Under the pieces are notes generated by a model. That model was not told the origin of the DNA, did no database searches, and saw nothing but the letters and a program-made list of their open reading frames with translations. This document shows, piece by piece, positions 17,500 through 26,925 of a stretch of 64,000 bases of DNA. The DNA comes from an uncultured Francisella sp. (GTDB lineage: Bacteria > Pseudomonadota > Gammaproteobacteria > Burkholderiales > Neisseriaceae), in the NCBI GenBank assembly GCA_943913135.1, contig CALTVE010000002.1, positions 248,001 to 312,000 on the forward strand, written 5' to 3'. The first letter of the stretch is position 1, and each line of letters starts with the position of its first letter. Position numbers and translations under genes: made by a program.

Positions 17500-18261
17500 A
17501 TGAAGTTTGTGATTGCACCTGCTAAAAAGCTAACTGAAAATAAAGCCTGTTTAAGGGGGGATGAAACGCGACCTCAGTTTTTTCAACAAGCTGAGTGCAT
17601 CGCTCAGGAAATGCATTTTTACGCGCCCCATGAATTGGCTCATGATCTTAAAATTTCGGATAGGCTTGCCTGGCTTAATAAGGGAAGATGGGATGAGTGG
17701 ATAGAAGGAAGTGCGCCTTTATATCCAGCGATAGAACTGTATGGGGGCGATGTTTACCGTGCTCTTGATTATCAAAGCTTAGATCAAAAGAGTAAACATT
17801 ATGTCGATGATAAGCTTTTGATTATCTCTGGTGCTTATGGTTTATTGCGCCCTCGTGACTGCATTCACCCCTATCGCTTAGGAATGGGGGATAAGATAAA
17901 GTTTCAGGGGAAAAAGGTAGGAATAGTTGAGTTATGGAATAATATATTAGAAAAGGCAGCCAAAGATAATACGCAGGGTCAACCTTTGATTAATCTTGCT
18001 TCTGCTGAATATAGCTGCGCTTTACATTTAGAAAATTGGGCTGGGCCAGTTGTTTCGCCGATATTTAAAAAATATAGTACCAAAACTGGTCGCTACGAAG
18101 TATTTGGCTTGAGTGCGAAAAAGGCACGCGGCTTGATGTTACGTTATGCAGCGCAAAGGGGTTTAGAAGAAATAAATAAACTAAAAGACTTTTCTGAAGA
18201 AGGGTATCATTATCGCGAAGAATGGTCTTCATCTAGCGAGTGGGTATTCATTCAAGATTGA
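17500..18261 (+). CDS. yaaA: Peroxide stress protein YaaA (DUF328)
   Basis: YaaA limits intracellular free iron and oxidative DNA damage during peroxide stress in E. coli and has a DNA-binding fold. The start at ATG 17500 gives the family N-terminus MKFVIAPAKKLTENK behind an AAGGA site; the longer open frame from 17461 would run through the ompA terminator and is rejected. The family-typical segments LIISGAYGLLRPRDCIHPYRLGM, LINLASAEYS and VFGLSAKKARGLMLRYA are all present. At 253 residues it has normal length. nif3 follows 8 bp downstream. Confidence 0.93.
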   Translation: MKFVIAPAKKLTENKACLRGDETRPQFFQQAECIAQEMHFYAPHELAHDLKISDRLAWLNKGRWDEWIEGSAPLYPAIELYGGDVYRALDYQSLDQKSKHYVDDKLLIISGAYGLLRPRDCIHPYRLGMGDKIKFQGKKVGIVELWNNILEKAAKDNTQGQPLINLASAEYSCALHLENWAGPVVSPIFKKYSTKTGRYEVFGLSAKKARGLMLRYAAQRGLEEINKLKDFSEEGYHYREEWSSSSEWVFIQD

Positions 18262-18269
18262 GGGATAAA

Positions 18270-19016
18270 ATGCAAAGAGAGGAATTGATCCGCTATATTA
18301 ATTGCTTATTGGTGATCGATTCTTTTGCCGACTATGCGCCCAATGGATTGCAAGTAGAAGGAAAAAAAGAAATTCGTAAAGTAGCTTTAGCGGTCAGTGC
18401 CAGTTTAAACGTCATTAATATGGCTTTAGCTTGGCAAGCAGATTTGCTTTTGGTTCATCATGGATTTTTTTGGAAAAATGAAAGTGCCAAGATCTGCAGC
18501 TGGAAAAAAAAGCGCTTACACGCTATTTTAGGGGCTCATTTGAATGTTGCTGCCTACCATTTGCCTCTGGATGCGCATCCGATTCTCGGTAACAATGCGT
18601 CTTTAGCGAAAGTATTGGGCTGGCAAATCGAGGAACGAGTAGGAGAACAAAATTTACTTTTTTTAGGTACTACAGAAAAAGCGATAGAACAAGGAAAACT
18701 GGCTATTTCTATCGAAAACAAGTTAGGACGCCCAGCTTTTTTAGTAGGAAATCCGCTGAAAAAAGTACAAAAGCTAGCTTGGTGTACGGGGGGAGGGCAA
18801 GGTTTTTTCTTAGAAGCGATTGATCAAGGTGCAGAAACTTTTATCACCGGTGAAGCTTCAGAAGCACAATACCATTTTGCTCAGGAATGTGGAGTTGGTT
18901 TTATAGCGGCTGGCCATCATGCAACTGAACGCTATGGAATAAAGACGCTGGGCGCCCATATTGCTCAGGAGTTCAAACTGGATACGCACTTTATTGATGA
19001 AAATAATCCTTTTTGA
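18270..19016 (+). CDS. Nif3-like dinuclear metal-centre protein (YbgI family)
   Basis: A conserved hexameric metal-binding protein, sometimes labelled GTP cyclohydrolase 1 type 2 homolog; its physiological role is unsettled. I chose ATG 18270 behind GAGGGA, because it matches the family N-terminus (MQREELIRYINCLL); an upstream frame overlapping yaaA is less likely. Metal-binding motifs are visible: LLVHHGFFW, the HLPLDAH region, and the C-terminal GHHATERYG. At 248 residues it is normal. In many betaproteobacteria this gene lies just before petABC; here sspA follows after 76 bp. Confidence 0.92.
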   Translation: MQREELIRYINCLLVIDSFADYAPNGLQVEGKKEIRKVALAVSASLNVINMALAWQADLLLVHHGFFWKNESAKICSWKKKRLHAILGAHLNVAAYHLPLDAHPILGNNASLAKVLGWQIEERVGEQNLLFLGTTEKAIEQGKLAISIENKLGRPAFLVGNPLKKVQKLAWCTGGGQGFFLEAIDQGAETFITGEASEAQYHFAQECGVGFIAAGHHATERYGIKTLGAHIAQEFKLDTHFIDENNPF

Positions 19017-19048
19017 AAAAAGGCCTTATGGGTGGAAATTCTTAAACT

Positions 19049-19057
19049 TGCTATAAT
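19049..19057 (+). promoter_or_regulatory. Extended -10 promoter element of sspA
   Basis: TGCTATAAT is a consensus extended -10 (TGnTATAAT) with no good -35, predicting a start near 19064, about 30 bp before the sspA ATG. It suggests that sspAB now has its own promoter in the nif3-sspA gap. Confidence 0.6.
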
Positions 19058-19092
19058 CAAACTCGTAACTTACAAAATGAGCTAAAACAGCA

Positions 19093-19701
19093 ATGATGAT
19101 CTTATATTCGGGCATTACCTGCCCTTTTAGCCAGCGGTGCCGGATTGTTCTTTATGAAAAAGGCATGGAATTTGAAATAAAAGATGTGGATATCTACAAT
19201 AAGCCCGAAGAGCTATCGTTGATGAATCCCTATAACCAAGTACCGGTTTTAGCGGAAAGAAAGCTTTACTTGCATGAATCCAACATCATTAACGAATACA
19301 TTGATGAACGTTTTCCTCACCCACAGCTCATGCCAGCGGATCCTACTACCCGAGCCTGGGGCCGTCTTTTCTTATACCGTATGGAAAGAGAGCTTTTTAG
19401 TCAGGTCAAAGTGCTAGAAGCGCTAGAAGCCAAGAAAAAAGAAATTGAAGGAGCCAAACAAGCCATTAAAGAAGGCCTAACTTTACTTTCCCCTATGTTT
19501 TCTAAAACGAGAAAGTTTATTTTAGGGGACGATTTTTCTTTATTGGACGTAGCGATCGCACCTTTATTGTGGCGTTTAGAATATTATGGTATAGAGCTCG
19601 GTAAGAGTAGCCCGGCAATTATGAAATATAAAGAACGCATTTTCCAACGTGAATCTTTTGTAGAATCTTTAACCCCGGCGGAAAAAGCGATGAGGAAGTA
19701 A
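19093..19701 (+). CDS. sspA: Stringent starvation protein A, glutathione S-transferase fold
   Basis: SspA is a GST-fold protein that binds RNA polymerase and alters promoter use in stationary phase and stress; it has no GST activity. The 202 residues contain the thioredoxin-like N-terminal domain (SGITCPFSQRCRIVLYEKGMEF, NPYNQVPVLAERKLYLHESN) and the all-helical C-terminal domain (FILGDDFSLLDVAIAPLLWRL). sspB follows after 6 bp. In betaproteobacteria this pair normally follows petABC, which is not here. Confidence 0.94.
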   Translation: MMILYSGITCPFSQRCRIVLYEKGMEFEIKDVDIYNKPEELSLMNPYNQVPVLAERKLYLHESNIINEYIDERFPHPQLMPADPTTRAWGRLFLYRMERELFSQVKVLEALEAKKKEIEGAKQAIKEGLTLLSPMFSKTRKFILGDDFSLLDVAIAPLLWRLEYYGIELGKSSPAIMKYKERIFQRESFVESLTPAEKAMRK

Positions 19702-19707
19702 ACATCT

Positions 19708-20148
19708 ATGGTGTCTCCTGGTTTTAAACCCTATTTGCTCCGTGCTTTTTACAGTTATTTAACCGATCAGGGTTTTACTCCCTATATTCATGTATATGTT
19801 AATCAGGCAACACAGGTGCCTATGTCTTATGTGCAGGATGAAACAATTACCTTGAATATCGGTCCTATAGCTGCAGTTGATTTGAAAATAAGTAGCCAAT
19901 GGGTAGATTTTCGCACACGTTTTTCCGGTAAGATTGAAGGAATCAGCATTCCTATCGGTCATATTTTGTTAATCTACGCTAAAGAGGAACCCACTTTAAT
20001 TTTAAATTTCCCTTTAGAGATAGAAGAAGAAGCAGGAACAGAGAACCATGGGTATCAGCAGCTGAAGAAAAACAGCACTCCAAAAGAGAAGAGTGCTTTG
20101 AGTAAACGACACCTACGTGTGGTCAAAGGTAAAAAAAGTGATTCTTAA
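19708..20148 (+). CDS. sspB: ClpXP protease specificity-enhancing factor SspB
   Basis: SspB delivers ssrA-tagged and other substrates to ClpXP. The globular substrate-binding domain (about residues 1-115) shows the family pattern (PYLLRAFYSYLTDQGFTPYI, ITLNIGPIAAVDL, FSGKIEGISIPI). A charged flexible linker follows, and the C-terminal ClpX-docking motif is recognisable as HLRVVKG near the end. It is cotranscribed with sspA. No good terminator is seen after the stop. Confidence 0.93.
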   Translation: MVSPGFKPYLLRAFYSYLTDQGFTPYIHVYVNQATQVPMSYVQDETITLNIGPIAAVDLKISSQWVDFRTRFSGKIEGISIPIGHILLIYAKEEPTLILNFPLEIEEEAGTENHGYQQLKKNSTPKEKSALSKRHLRVVKGKKSDS

Positions 20149-20376
20149 CCGTTTTCCTAATTTTTACTAAAAAAGGTTGTACAAAAAAGGCAACTTAGGG
20201 TAGGGTTAAGACTGAATTGATTTTTAAGCCCTTATCTAAGGTACGGCGTTTAGATAGTAGGATCCAGAATACTTTGTTTCAAGCGTACCCTAAAATCGCT
20301 TTTTATAAAAGTAAGCTCATCAAGCGGTTCTGGCACTACTGCCTTTTCCCCGGCTTTATGATCAAAGAGAGGTAAT
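20149..20376 (+). promoter_or_regulatory. Leader of ilvBHC with nested inverted repeats (possible pseudoknot)
   Basis: This 228-bp gap has no open frame resembling a branched-chain-rich leader peptide. It holds a perfect 7-bp inverted repeat, TATCTAA (20233-20239) and TTAGATA (20250-20256). The loop of that hairpin contains GGTACG (20240-20245), which is perfectly complementary to CGTACC at 20284-20289, so an H-type pseudoknot or alternative pairing is possible. GAGAGG sits just before the ilvB ATG. Structure and role are unproven; short inverted repeats can occur by chance. Confidence 0.35.
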
Positions 20377-22145
20377 ATGCAACTTTGCGGTGCAGAGATC
20401 ATCGTCCATGCACTGGCAGCTGAAGGCGTGGAATACGTATTTGGCTATCCAGGTGGCTCAGTGTTAGAAATCTATGACGCCCTTTACAAAAACAAAGCGT
20501 TTCAACATATTTTAGCGCGACACGAACAAGCAGCGGTACATATGGCCGATGCTTATGCCCGGGCTTCTGGCAAAGTAGGGGTGGCCCTAGTGACCTCAGG
20601 GCCTGGTGCAACCAATACAGTAACCAGTATTGCCACTGCTTTCAGTGACTCCATTCCTATTGTCGTCATCTCGGGGGAAGTTGCCTCTAATGCCATTGGT
20701 TCGGACGCTTTCCAAGAAGTAGATATGGTCGGCATCACCCGGCACTGCGTGAAACATAATTTCTTAATAAAAGATGTTAAGGATTTAGCTTTCACTTTAA
20801 AGAAGGCTTTTTATATTGCGCGTACCGGTCGTCCTGGACCTGTGGTGATCGATATAGCTAAAGATGCCACACAGGAGAAAACTCAGTTTTCTTATCTTGA
20901 AGGGGATCCTTTTATCCGATCTTATCAACCTGTAGTTCAAGGTCACAAGGGGCAAATAAAGAAAGCAGCCCAATTGTTAAGTTCAGCGAAAAGGCCCTTA
21001 GTATATTTTGGCGGCGGAGTTATTGCTTCGGGCGCTGAACACATTTTAACCCGTTTGGTGCAGAAACTGGGAGCGCCGGTGGCCAGTACTTTGATGGGTT
21101 TAGGCGCTTATCCTTCAACCCATGCACAATTTTTAGGCATGCTGGGCATGCATGGTACTTATGAAGCTAATTTAGCGATGCAGCGTGCGGATGTCGTATT
21201 GGCTTTAGGGGCGCGTTTTGATGATCGAGTGGTTTCGGTCCCAAGTAAGTTCTTGGCTGAAACGAAGAAAATCATTCATATTGATATCGATCCTTCTTCC
21301 ATTGCCAAACGAGTCGCAGTAGACGTACCGATTGTGGGGGATGTCAAAGCGGTATTAGAAGACTTATTATCGATTCTAGATCAATCAGATTTTAACTCAG
21401 CGCAGCTGAGTCATTGGTGGCAAACCATAGAAAAATGGCGGAATCGCCAGTGTCTTTATTATGACGATGAGGCGCCAGAAATTAAGGCGCAGTACGTCAT
21501 TGAAACACTGGCTAAACTCACCCATGGCCAGGCGATTTTATCGTCGGATGTGGGCCAGCATCAGATGTTTGTGGCTCAGTATTACCCTTTCCAAAGGGTT
21601 CGCCAATGGCTTTCTTCTGGGGGCTTAGGCACTATGGGGGTGGGGCTGCCCTATGCAATGGGAGCCCGCTTTGCTTTTCCTGGTGAAGATATTTTTTGCA
21701 TCACCGGTGATGGCTCTATCCAGATGAATATTCAAGAATTAGCCACCTGTAAACAATATAAATTACCTGTGAAAATAATAAATATAAATAATGGTTATTT
21801 AGGAATGGTGCGTCAATGGCAGGAATTTTATTATGAAGGGCGTTATTCTTCTACCTTCATGGAAGGGACCCCTGATTTTGTCCGTTTGGCAGAGGCCTAT
21901 GGGCATGTGGGAATGAAAATTACCAAAAAGGCTGATGTAGAACCGGCATTGAAAGAAGCCATCGCTTTGAAAGATCGGTTGGTGTTTTTAGATTTCATTA
22001 CCATGCAGGAACAGAATGTCTATCCTATGGTTGGCAATGGCAAAGGCTTAGATGAAATGCTATTGCCCCCTCATATGCGAGAACAAGCTAAGGATGCTGA
22101 TGTGTTTGAAGCAAAAAACAAGAACTATGATATAAGGAGCGTACC

Positions 22146-22149
<4 letters not shown>
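20377..22149 (+). CDS. ilvB: Acetolactate synthase, large catalytic subunit
   Basis: This ThDP enzyme condenses two pyruvates (or pyruvate and 2-ketobutyrate) in the first shared step of valine, leucine and isoleucine synthesis. At 590 residues it has the usual length. The N-terminal PYR domain has the catalytic Glu near residue 50 (ARHEQAAVHMADAYARASG). The central domain follows, and the C-terminal PP domain has the ThDP/Mg motif GDGSIQMN continuing to NINNGYLGMVRQWQ (about 443-472). The ilvH start overlaps its stop by four bases (GTGA). It is the first gene of the ilvBHC operon. Confidence 0.97.
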
Positions 22150-23667
<1,518 letters not shown>

Positions 23668-23674
23668 AGTCAGT

Positions 23675-23707
23675 AAAAAAGCGACCTTGAGTAAAGGTCG
23701 CTTTTTT
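23675..23707. terminator. Bidirectional terminator between ilvC and minE
   Basis: AAAAAAGCGACCTT and AAGGTCGCTTTTTT form a perfect 14-bp stem around GAGTA, with A- and T-runs on both sides. It can end ilvBHC on the plus strand and minCDE on the minus strand. Confidence 0.93.
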
Positions 23708-23731
23708 ATTTATAAATATTATTGCATTTCT

Positions 23732-24019
23732 TCAATTTCTTGATGAGGGGTGGGGGTTTTTTAGGCGCTCTTTTTCTGGGAGAGTGATGTTTAATTCAAG
23801 TACATCGACACCATCCTTTTTATCTTGCTGAATTTTGATGTCTTCTAAAGAAATATGGACGTATTTAGCCAGTACATCCATGAGCTCTTTTTGCAGCATA
23901 GGTAAGTAATCGGGAGCTTGTGAGCGTACTCTTTCTTGGGCGATAATAATCTGCAATCGATCTTTAGCGGTTGCAGCTGAATTTTCTTTTTTGCCAAAAA
24001 GATAACTAAATATAGACAT
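23732..24019 (-). CDS. minE: Cell-division topological specificity factor MinE
   Basis: MinE drives MinCD oscillation from pole to pole so that the division septum forms at midcell. I chose ATG 24019, giving [23 protein letters not shown], the standard amphipathic N-terminus; GGAGGG just upstream is the ribosome-binding site, and a start at 24037 would translate through it. The anti-MinCD helix ([12 protein letters not shown]) and the C-terminal dimerisation part ([12 protein letters not shown]) are visible. It is the last gene of minCDE. Confidence 0.95.
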   Translation of the reverse strand: MSIFSYLFGKKENSAATAKDRLQIIIAQERVRSQAPDYLPMLQKELMDVLAKYVHISLEDIKIQQDKKDGVDVLELNITLPEKERLKNPHPSSRN

Positions 24020-24026
24020 GCTTTTT

Positions 24027-24845
24027 TTACCCTCCAAATAAACGTTGGAAAAAGCCTTTCTTCATCAGCTCAGTAAAACGTATAGGTTTATTTTCACCAA
24101 GTAAGCGAGCTACTACATCTTTGTAGGCTTCGGCCGCAGTGCTGTTTTCTAGGAAAATAGCAGGGGTGCCGGCATTAGAGGCCCGTAGAATATCTTTAGA
24201 TTCTGGGATCACTCCTAAAAGCGGAATCGCTAAGATTTCTTCGATGTCTTTGATCGACAACATATCTTGTTTTTCTACCCGCTCTGGCGAATAACGGGTG
24301 ATTAATAAATGTTCTTTAATAGTTTCGCCTTGTTTTGCTTTATTACTTTTGCTTTGCAATAAACCTAAGATGCGATCGGAATCGCGTACACTAGAAATTT
24401 CTGGGTTAGTGGTCACAATCGCTTCATCAGCAAAATGCATCGCCGTTTGCGCGCCCATTTCAATGCCAGCGGGAGAATCGCAAATAATGTATTCAAACTT
24501 TAAATCGTCGGCCAGCTCTTTAAGGATCTTCTGCACTCCTTCCAGGTTTAAGGCATCTTTATCTTTGGTTTGAGACGTGGGTAAGATAAACAGATTTTCT
24601 GAATGCTTATCTTTAATTAAAGCTTGGGTTAGAGTCGCTTCACCGTTTAAAACATTAATAAGGTCATATACAACGCGTCTTTCGCAACCCATAATCAAAT
24701 CCAAGTTACGGAGACCGACGTCAAAGTCAATGACGACAGTTTTGTGTCCTTTCAAGGCCAAACCTGCTGCGACACTGGCGCTGGTGGTGGTTTTCCCTAC
24801 CCCGCCTTTTCCCGAAGTTACTACGATTGTTTTAGCCACATTCAC
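24027..24845 (-). CDS. minD: Septum site-determining ATPase MinD
   Basis: MinD is a membrane-associated ParA/Mrp-family ATPase that recruits MinC and is released by MinE. The deviant Walker A motif KGGVGKTT begins near residue 14. Other ATPase signatures are [21 protein letters not shown] and the Walker B-like [11 protein letters not shown]. The C-terminal amphipathic membrane-targeting helix is present ([12 protein letters not shown]). Length is 272 residues. It overlaps no neighbour; minE begins 7 bp downstream. Confidence 0.97.
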   Translation of the reverse strand: MNVAKTIVVTSGKGGVGKTTTSASVAAGLALKGHKTVVIDFDVGLRNLDLIMGCERRVVYDLINVLNGEATLTQALIKDKHSENLFILPTSQTKDKDALNLEGVQKILKELADDLKFEYIICDSPAGIEMGAQTAMHFADEAIVTTNPEISSVRDSDRILGLLQSKSNKAKQGETIKEHLLITRYSPERVEKQDMLSIKDIEEILAIPLLGVIPESKDILRASNAGTPAIFLENSTAAEAYKDVVARLLGENKPIRFTELMKKGFFQRLFGG

Positions 24846-24859
24846 ATCCTCGTAAAAAG

Positions 24860-25534
24860 TTATTGCACACCTAAAATGCTAAGTTTATTATCTAAAAGTA
24901 CAATACTGACACTTTTTTTATTTAAGCTATCGGGCAAACACTGTTCAAACAAACGGTATATGCCAGCAATGCACACCATTTGCGCTTGCATAGATAAAAT
25001 GAAAATTCTAGCGCTGATATCTCCACTGGCACCGGCGAAAACTCGACCTCTAACTGGGGCGTATACCTGGATATTACCATCGGCCGCGATTTCAGAACCT
25101 TCGCTCACTAAAGAAGTAATAATTAAATCGCTTTTTTCTGCATACACTTGTTGACCAGAACGTACAGGTTTATCAATAAAGCGGGTAGGATAACGGGTGG
25201 GTTTGTTTTTTTGTTCGCTATCGGTAGTTTTTGGAGCCACTAACTGAAAGAACAACCCCATTTCTTCGGCTTTTTTTGCCCATTCTGGTTTGCAGTGGCT
25301 CAAGCCAATAGTGTTTATATGGTGATTTTTAAAGATTTGTATCAGGGTTTTGATTTCATCGGTCTCTAGAGAACTAAAGGATGAACAATCTAAAAGATAA
25401 GGGAAAAATTGATACTCTAAATAACGAGGCCCTATTTCCTTCAGTTCTGCCTCTACAGCTAAAGGATTGCTGTTTTTAAGTTTGATGCTTAAGCTATTAA
25501 ATTGAATGGATTTTACTTCAAATGTGCTGTTCAT
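24860..25534 (-). CDS. minC: Septum site-determining protein MinC
   Basis: MinC inhibits FtsZ polymerisation at the poles. The 224 residues divide into an N-terminal FtsZ-inhibitory domain (about 1-105), a charged linker (TDSEQKNKPTRYPTRF) and the C-terminal beta-helix that binds MinD (RSGQQVYAEKSDLIITSLVS, EIAADGNIQVYAPVRGRVFAG). The last conserved segment ARIFILSMQAQMVCIAGIYR is intact. First gene of minCDE, divergent from hpt across a 166-bp gap without a convincing promoter. Confidence 0.95.
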   Translation of the reverse strand: MNSTFEVKSIQFNSLSIKLKNSNPLAVEAELKEIGPRYLEYQFFPYLLDCSSFSSLETDEIKTLIQIFKNHHINTIGLSHCKPEWAKKAEEMGLFFQLVAPKTTDSEQKNKPTRYPTRFIDKPVRSGQQVYAEKSDLIITSLVSEGSEIAADGNIQVYAPVRGRVFAGASGDISARIFILSMQAQMVCIAGIYRLFEQCLPDSLNKKSVSIVLLDNKLSILGVQ

Positions 25535-25700
25535 TTTTCAGAGTATGCAATAGGGTGCAAAAATAAAGCATATCGTTGCTTTAAAAGCAATAGACCGTCC
25601 TATTTTAGCTTAAAACCCTATAGAGAAAAAGTAGTAAATGGGCGAGCTTTATTTGAAAACTGCAGTACAATATTATTTAGATCACTTTGAAGGATGAAAA

Positions 25701-26252
25701 GTGAATAAAGAAGAGTGTTGGCAATTATTGCGCTCTGCCCAAGTTATACATGATGAACAAACCTGTGAACATTTTCTACGGGTTTTGGCCACCCAAATAA
25801 GCAACAAGCTTCAGGAAAGCTACCCAGTAGTTTTGGCAATTATGGGTGGAGCGGTGGTGTTTACCGGCAAATTGTTGCCTCTTTTACGTTTCCCTTTAGA
25901 TTTTGATTATATTCATGTATCGCGCTATGGAAAAAAACTGCGCGGTGGCACCTACTTTAATTGGTTAAAAATGCCTGATGAAAACGCCTTAAAAGGTCGG
26001 GTCGTTCTGATTTTGGATGATATTTTAGATGAAGGCAAAACCTTGTTGGAAAGTAAACGTAAAGTGTTATCTTTAGGCGCTGAGGCATGTTATACCGCAG
26101 TGTTTGCTGATAAAAAATTGTCTAAAAAAAAGCCTATAAAAGCCGATTTTGTCGCTTTAAAAGTACCCGATCGTTATATCTTCGGTTACGGTATGGATGT
26201 AGAAGGCAAATGGCGTAATTTGGGCGCGATTTACGCTTTGAAGGAAAAATAA
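25701..26252 (+). CDS. hpt: Hypoxanthine-guanine phosphoribosyltransferase
   Basis: This salvage enzyme makes IMP or GMP from hypoxanthine or guanine and PRPP. The 183 residues contain the type I phosphoribosyltransferase signature VVLILDDILDEGKTLLES (about 110-127), an upstream VLAIMGGAVVF pyrophosphate-binding loop, and the base-binding end VPDRYIFGYGMDVEGKWRN. The next gene (EIIA) starts immediately after its stop codon with no gap, so hpt appears cotranscribed and coupled with the phosphotransferase genes. Confidence 0.93.
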   Translation: MNKEECWQLLRSAQVIHDEQTCEHFLRVLATQISNKLQESYPVVLAIMGGAVVFTGKLLPLLRFPLDFDYIHVSRYGKKLRGGTYFNWLKMPDENALKGRVVLILDDILDEGKTLLESKRKVLSLGAEACYTAVFADKKLSKKKPIKADFVALKVPDRYIFGYGMDVEGKWRNLGAIYALKEK

Positions 26253-26660
26253 ATGGTTTCCTTGTTGCTGCTCACCCATTATCGTCTAGCGGAAGCTTAC
26301 CGCTCTCTGACCCATCATTTTTTTGGTAATGAGCGAGAATTTTTCACTATCGTACAGTGTGATGGCAATGAAGATCCTCTCACCTTACAGAAAAAGATAG
26401 GAGCGGCATTTTCCACTTTGCCCAATGAGGTGCCGGTATTGGTTTTAGTAGATATCTTTGGTGCGACCCCCTGTAATCTTTTGAACCAGGTGCATGAAAA
26501 AAGAGAAATTAGCGTAGTTACGGGGTTAAACGCACCCATGCTGGTTAAAGCAATACAAGAAGCGAATCATTACGATAGTGCGAAACAATTAAAAGAAATA
26601 GTAATAGAGAGGGCGAAGCAAGGAATCGTAGCATATGATATAGAGGCTAACGGTGCTTAA
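26253..26660 (+). CDS. PTS EIIA component, mannose family
   Basis: A 135-residue stand-alone EIIA-Man-fold protein. The phosphorylatable histidine is His9 in LLTHYRLAEA, and the family core is visible as VPVLVLVDIFGATPCNLL and ISVVTGLNAPMLVKAI. It starts directly after the hpt stop and ends overlapping the HPr start by a few bases. No EIIB or EIIC transporter gene is in this window, so as in other betaproteobacteria this chain may be regulatory rather than a sugar importer. Its target is not visible here. Confidence 0.9.
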   Translation: MVSLLLLTHYRLAEAYRSLTHHFFGNEREFFTIVQCDGNEDPLTLQKKIGAAFSTLPNEVPVLVLVDIFGATPCNLLNQVHEKREISVVTGLNAPMLVKAIQEANHYDSAKQLKEIVIERAKQGIVAYDIEANGA

Positions 26661-26922
26661 AGAAAATATACTTATTATTAACCGATTAGGTTTACACGCT
26701 CGTGCAGCCAGTTCTTTTATACAGTTAGCCAATCGTTTTCAATCTGACATTAAAGTAAGCTATAAAGGACAAACGATCAATGGCAAAAGTATTCTAGGAT
26801 TAATGATGCTGGCGGCGGCGAAAGGTGCACTCATCACCTTAGAAATCCACGGTAATGATGAAAAAAAAGCAATGAAGGCCTTGAAAGATCTAATCAATAA
26901 CTATTTTAATGAGGGAGAATAA
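26653..26922 (+). CDS. ptsH: Phosphocarrier protein HPr
   Basis: HPr carries phosphate from enzyme I to EIIA proteins. The 89 residues contain the catalytic His15 in GLHARAASSF and a Ser46 in NGKSILGLMMLAA, the regulatory site that HPr kinase phosphorylates in bacteria having that enzyme (no hprK is in the window). It starts at GTG 26653, overlapping the end of the EIIA gene, and ptsI follows after 3 bp. Confidence 0.96.
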   Translation: MLKENILIINRLGLHARAASSFIQLANRFQSDIKVSYKGQTINGKSILGLMMLAAAKGALITLEIHGNDEKKAMKALKDLINNYFNEGE

Positions 26923-26925
26923 AGG

